Assembly (NCBI GenBank): GCA_002452315.1 | Contig: DKFH01000141.1 | Span: forward strand, 4,388-23,354 | DNA from: Anaerolineaceae bacterium UBA6801 | GTDB taxonomy: Bacteria > Chloroflexota > Anaerolineae > Anaerolineales > Anaerolineaceae | DNA length: 18,967 nucleotides | Direction: 5' to 3' | Shown: piece by piece, positions 16,012 through 18,967 of the stretch | Numbering within the stretch: the stretch's first letter is position 1 | How the letters are laid out: every line of letters starts with the position of its first letter | Notes under the pieces: model-generated | Told to the model about the DNA's origin: nothing | Seen by the model: only the letters and a program-made list of their open reading frames with translations | Database searches by the model: none | Position numbers and translations under genes: made by a program

Positions 16012-17051
16012 GCGAGGCTCCTCCGGATGTAATCCAGGGAACGCTGGATTTCCGCTTGGAGCAGCGGCTCGACCCGGCTGTAATCAACTGGCTGGAGCTC
16101 CGCCACGGGCTGATCGATGATCCGATCGGAGAGGTTGAGCTTTTCCAGCAGGGAGGTGATGCGCCCGGTCTTTGCCGCCGGCAGGAGGGTGTAGAAGGGC
16201 TTGTGAAACAGGATGCTGAACAGGGTGCCGTGAAACGAGTCGGAGAGCACCAAGTGAGCATGGCGGTAATAGGCAAGGAAATCGGTGGGGGAGATTCGGC
16301 CCAGCTTGACCACCTGGCCGCGCCCCTGGAAGGTCGGGTAAGGTGAGATCAGCGCCACCCGCATGTTTTGGTCCCGCGCAAACTGCAACGCGGCCTGGAG
16401 AAGGGTTTTATTGGGAAAGAGCTGGTAGACCAAGATGTACTCACTGTCCATTTTGGTTTCACCCGCGATGTGGTCCCATGCCTCCCCGGCCAAAAGCATG
16501 CAGGGGTCGACGACACACTCAACCTCGCCGTCAAGCAGCGGCAGCAGGGTCTCCTCCCGGACAGATACGGCGTCAAAGTTTTGGATCAGGCGGTTGATGG
16601 TCTGCCGTTCTTCGGACGTGAGCTGATCCTTGCCAACGCTGGCGGCGTAGGCGATCTTTTTGGCGGGGGTCGAAAACTGACCGAAGTAGAGCGGGTCAAA
16701 CCCATTGGAGAGGTCGGGGTTCCATATCTGGTCGCTGCCGAAGAAGAGGTAGTCATACCGGCCTGCATCGGCGGCGAACTCCGCCAGGGTGTGATAGGGC
16801 CGCGGGCTGAGCTGGAGATAGTGCCTTTGAAATTGGCGATAGATCCGGATATTCTTGAGTGGGGTTTGGAAAGTAAGTGCGTAATAGAGGCTCTTGATCA
16901 GGTTGCGCTTGAACACGCCGCGGTTGCGGTAATCCACAACTTCGGTGTCGCAGCCCAACCCCTGGAGGGTTTTCATCAGTGCATAGGTCTGCAAGGCAGC
17001 GCCGTAATTTTCGGCGTTATGAAAGGTGATGATCCCGGCTCGTTTGGTCAA
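16008..17051 (-). CDS. Polysaccharide pyruvyl transferase family protein
   Basis: A 347-residue protein of the WcaK/CsaB-type family, which adds pyruvate ketals from phosphoenolpyruvate to surface sugars. The opening AGIITFHNAENYGAALQTYAL (5-25) and the late motif LSDSFHGTLFSILFHKPF are hallmark segments; GSDQIWNPDLS lies near residue 105. The GT-B-like two-domain length fits. The start codon is TTG, the codon at which family homology begins, with AGGA seven bases upstream. The stop overlaps the next gene's ATG by four bases. The gene lies 94 nt downstream of the glycosyltransferase. The short-form family members paired with F420-beta-like proteins are annotated as pyruvyl transferases by similarity; the exact acceptor is unknown. 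Confidence 0.9.
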   Translation of the reverse strand: MTKRAGIITFHNAENYGAALQTYALMKTLQGLGCDTEVVDYRNRGVFKRNLIKSLYYALTFQTPLKNIRIYRQFQRHYLQLSPRPYHTLAEFAADAGRYDYLFFGSDQIWNPDLSNGFDPLYFGQFSTPAKKIAYAASVGKDQLTSEERQTINRLIQNFDAVSVREETLLPLLDGEVECVVDPCMLLAGEAWDHIAGETKMDSEYILVYQLFPNKTLLQAALQFARDQNMRVALISPYPTFQGRGQVVKLGRISPTDFLAYYRHAHLVLSDSFHGTLFSILFHKPFYTLLPAAKTGRITSLLEKLNLSDRIIDQPVAELQPVDYSRVEPLLQAEIQRSLDYIRRSLA

Positions 17052-17145
17052 TCGGTAATCCTGTAGGTTTTCAGCTTAATAAGGAAGAAACATGCAGATG
17101 ATCCGTGTAAGACACTTGGTGTCCTGGTTTATAGCGCCAAGGCAC

Positions 17146-18126
17146 TCAGGGGCCTTTGATGTGAGAATCCTTTCCAGATAAATGCTCCTGAAACAGGGCG
17201 CGGATGGAATGCAGGGTGATCCCGGTGGAGAATAAGCTCAGCCCGATCAGGCACAGCAGCACACAGATCATGGCGTAGCCGATGGCCAGCTGCCCATAGA
17301 TGCGGTAACGTTCGATGACGATCAGTCCCCAGATGAGGCCGGCCAGCAGACTGACCAGCCCGGGCATGCTGAAGTAGAGCAGGGGTCGGTATTGGGCGGT
17401 AAGCCTGAGAATGCCCGTCAGGACCGTGGCGCCCTGCCGCCAGGGGGAGCGCTTTTCCTTATCCAGATACTGGATAGTGACGGGCACATCGATCATTCTG
17501 AGGTTGTGCTGCGAGGCTAAAAACTGCATCTCGGATTCGACCGAAAAGTCAGATGAGGTGAAGGTGAGTGCCTGGTAGGCACGCGGCGAGAAGGCCCGGT
17601 AACCACTCTGGGAATCGGAGGCTTTTACGCCTGAAAAGGCACCGGTGAGGAAGTTCATCACCTTGTGCCCGGCTTTGCGGTGTGAAGGGGTGTTGGAGGT
17701 GCCATCCAGGTAGCGTGAGCCGATGACGATATCCGCCTGCCCAGCCAGGATGGGCTGCACGACCCGCTCAAGCTCATCGGGCAGGTGCTGACCGTCAGCG
17801 TCGATGATCACGATGGCATCAGGGGCGGTTTGGCGGATATGCGACAAACCCGCGTTGAGCGCCGCGCCCTTGCCCTGGTTGGCAGGCAGGCGCAGGACTT
17901 CAGCGCCGGCCGCACGGGCGATCTCGGCGGTGTCGTCACTGGAGCCGTCATCTACCACCAGGATATCCACCGGGCGGCGTTTGAGCCCGAGCACCACCGA
18001 GCCGATGAAGCGCGCTTCGTTAAAGGCGGGGATGACCACGCACACCTTGTGGCTGGCGAGGTCCAGCGGCTGTTGGGGCTGAGGAGATGATTCTGATTGA
18101 TTGATTGCAGTGGGTTGCGTTTTCAT
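17146..18126 (-). CDS. Family 2 glycosyltransferase, DPM1-type, with C-terminal membrane helices
   Basis: A 326-residue glycosyltransferase expected to load a sugar from a nucleotide donor onto polyprenyl phosphate at the inner membrane face. The GT-A domain shows VVIPAFNEA (30-38), VVDDGSSDDT (57-66), the metal-binding DADGQH (109-114), GSRYLDGTSN (136-145) and DSQSGYRAFSP (171-181), the last typical of the dolichol-phosphate-mannose-synthase-like group. Two hydrophobic helices follow at about 250-270 and 278-302. A proline/glutamine-rich N-terminal stretch (about 1-24) precedes the fold. GAGG lies about 12 nt before ATG, a long spacing. It would supply the lipid-linked sugar that a GT-C enzyme such as the 12772-14550 product could use; that link is inference. 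A bactoprenol-glucose synthase is the main alternative. Confidence 0.9.
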   Translation of the reverse strand: MKTQPTAINQSESSPQPQQPLDLASHKVCVVIPAFNEARFIGSVVLGLKRRPVDILVVDDGSSDDTAEIARAAGAEVLRLPANQGKGAALNAGLSHIRQTAPDAIVIIDADGQHLPDELERVVQPILAGQADIVIGSRYLDGTSNTPSHRKAGHKVMNFLTGAFSGVKASDSQSGYRAFSPRAYQALTFTSSDFSVESEMQFLASQHNLRMIDVPVTIQYLDKEKRSPWRQGATVLTGILRLTAQYRPLLYFSMPGLVSLLAGLIWGLIVIERYRIYGQLAIGYAMICVLLCLIGLSLFSTGITLHSIRALFQEHLSGKDSHIKGP

Positions 18127-18131
18127 CGTAT

Positions 18132-18190
18132 CGTTTTACCTCTTTATGATGATAGCATAAAACGTAAAATCTAGCAGGTTGTTTTACCTC
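18132..18190 (-). promoter_or_regulatory. Candidate operator repeats upstream of the glycosyltransferase gene
   Basis: On the minus strand GAGGTAAAAC occurs twice (18190-18181 and 18142-18133), 48 nt apart. Between them CGTTTTA (18164-18158) is an inverted partner of TAAAACG (18138-18132). A TATCAT -10-like sequence lies between the inverted arms. The downstream copy also contains the ribosome-binding site, so a bound factor could block both steps. No regulator gene is adjacent. Confidence 0.3.
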
Positions 18191-18341
18191 AAAAATGCGA
18201 GGCCAGACGATCTCAACCCAGGCGCCCTGAGCTGGGCTACTTGCCATGAACGCACACAGGATAGGCACTGTTACGGGTCTTTTTTCCTTAAAAATTAGCA
18301 AAAAGAGACCAAGAATTAGTCTGGGATGTGAAATTTATGTT

Positions 18342-18347
18342 ACAATA
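18342..18347 (+). promoter_or_regulatory. Candidate -10 box (TACAAT) without a protein gene downstream
   Basis: TACAAT, preceded by TGT, stands about 100 nt upstream of the intrinsic terminator on the same strand. There is no good -35. If real, it would drive a short untranslated RNA rather than an mRNA. Confidence 0.3.
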
Positions 18348-18373
18348 GGGTTAGCGGTAGGGACCCAGGTTTA

Positions 18374-18409
18374 ATAACCGGTTATCTTTCAGGATAAAAA
18401 TGGTTTTAT
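18374..18409 (+). other. Palindrome and hairpin in the gene-free region
   Basis: ATAACCGGTTAT (18374-18385) is a perfect 12-bp palindrome. Next to it, ATAAAA (18394-18399) and TTTTAT (18404-18409) form a 6-bp stem with a 4-nt loop. They fall between the TACAAT box and the terminator. The remaining gene-free sequence (18127-18720, 594 nt) is AT-rich; beyond the listed elements I see nothing in it. Confidence 0.45.
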
Positions 18410-18450
18410 ACGCGAGCTTGTCAACAGGGGATTCATAAGTGTTCTACTTC

Positions 18451-18476
18451 AAATGCGCCTGTGCGCATTTTTCTTT
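18451..18476 (+). terminator. Intrinsic terminator
   Basis: AAATGCGC (18451-18458), a CTGT loop and GCGCATTT (18463-18470) form a perfect 8-bp stem followed directly by TTCTTT. It is oriented for plus-strand transcription, yet no plus-strand gene precedes it in this region; the nearest plus-strand gene ends at 14550. The A/T ends of the stem also allow partial function on the other strand. Confidence 0.65.
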
Positions 18477-18720
18477 ATTGGGAAGCCTTGGAAAACTATT
18501 TGAAAAACAGGAGGTGTTTATTGGGGTGATGGGTTGGATGGTTGGAGATAAATTAACGTCAATTTTTATCTAATGGAGGATTTGAGCCTGTTGCACGGAC
18601 ATTAATAAAGAGGGTGTTTTTTATGTTCTCCATTGGTTAAAGACCATTAATTGATGAGCGTTATTCGTTATTAATAAACAATCGTGAGATTAGCATTCTC
18701 TTTGGTTCATTTTCTGAAGA

Positions 18721-18967
18721 TTAGGTCCTTGTCCACTCACCGCTGCGCCATAATTTGAGCAGATTATGTGTAGCAGCAATCAGCCGCCATTCGCTTTGAA
18801 CCGCACTATGTCCACGTCGCATAAACCGGTCACATCCCCTGATATCCTTGATCTGCCCAAAGATGGGTTCCACAATATACCCTCGCCGTTTATAAAGATC
18901 CCACCCCCGCTTGGTGCGAAGCTTGCGCTCCATGCGTTCCATGGTCGAAATGCCTTTGGGAATCCGC
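18721..18967 (-). mobile_element. Transposase C-terminal part, IS1182-like DDE family (runs off window)
   Basis: The reading frame is open from the window edge to the stop at 18721, giving about 82 residues of the C-terminus of a DDE transposase. YKRRGYIVEPIFGQIK carries the late catalytic glutamate six residues before a lysine, the E-x6-K spacing of IS4/IS1182-type enzymes. RFMRRGHSAVQSEWRL then ATHNLLKL is the usual family ending. An internal ATG at 18942 is not the true start. Whether the full copy is intact cannot be judged. No terminal inverted repeat or target duplication is identifiable between 18477 and 18720. Confidence 0.8.

Noticed and set aside
18525..18569. 14-codon peptide after AGGAGG (18510-18515)
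   Set aside because: The spacing to the start is too long and the peptide too short to support without conservation data.

Overview
The window looks like bacterial chromosome from an anaerobe of Chloroflexota type (Anaerolineae is my best guess). I infer this from the moderately high GC content, the mix of sugar-processing enzymes, a ferredoxin/F420-hydrogenase-beta-like protein, a C_GCAxxG_C_C protein and the gene style. No rRNA, tRNA or marker gene fixes the taxonomy. No CRISPR array or prophage is visible. A transposase fragment runs off the right edge.

Layout. Block 1 (234-5755, minus strand): a Gfo/Idh/MocA sugar-type dehydrogenase, an unrecognised C-terminally membrane-anchored protein with a TIM-barrel-like acidic motif, a single-domain malic enzyme, and a cytosolic family 3 glycoside hydrolase. 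Together they suggest carbohydrate catabolism feeding pyruvate. Block 2 (5890-7113, plus): a lone protein combining a PD-(D/E)XK-like motif with a tandemly duplicated C-terminal domain that I do not recognise. Block 3 (7301-9393, plus): a two-gene operon of a DapA-superfamily aldolase that resembles 4-hydroxy-2-oxoglutarate aldolase, and an alanine-glyoxylate-type aminotransferase. The pair would make and then detoxify glyoxylate. Block 4 (9610-14550, plus): a membrane-embedded glycerophosphodiester phosphodiesterase, ribokinase, a C_GCAxxG_C_C protein and a large GT-C-like membrane protein. Block 5 (14827-18126, minus): an F420-hydrogenase-beta-like ferredoxin protein, a polysaccharide pyruvyl transferase-like protein that overlaps it by 4 nt, and a DPM1-type family 2 glycosyltransferase. 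This is a small surface-glycan module. Block 6 (18127-18967): AT-rich, gene-poor sequence with a good intrinsic terminator, then a partial IS1182-like transposase.

The most notable non-coding signal is a set of degenerate 7-bp tandem arrays (CC on the sense strand). One lies immediately upstream of each of three -10-like boxes, for the malic enzyme, the glycoside hydrolase and the phosphodiesterase. A second signal is a row of four stem-loops, two of them near-identical 39-nt copies, in the convergent gap at 14551-14826. The most notable coding signal is the duplicated domain of the 5890-7113 protein. All functions are read from sequence motifs remembered from families; no search was run.
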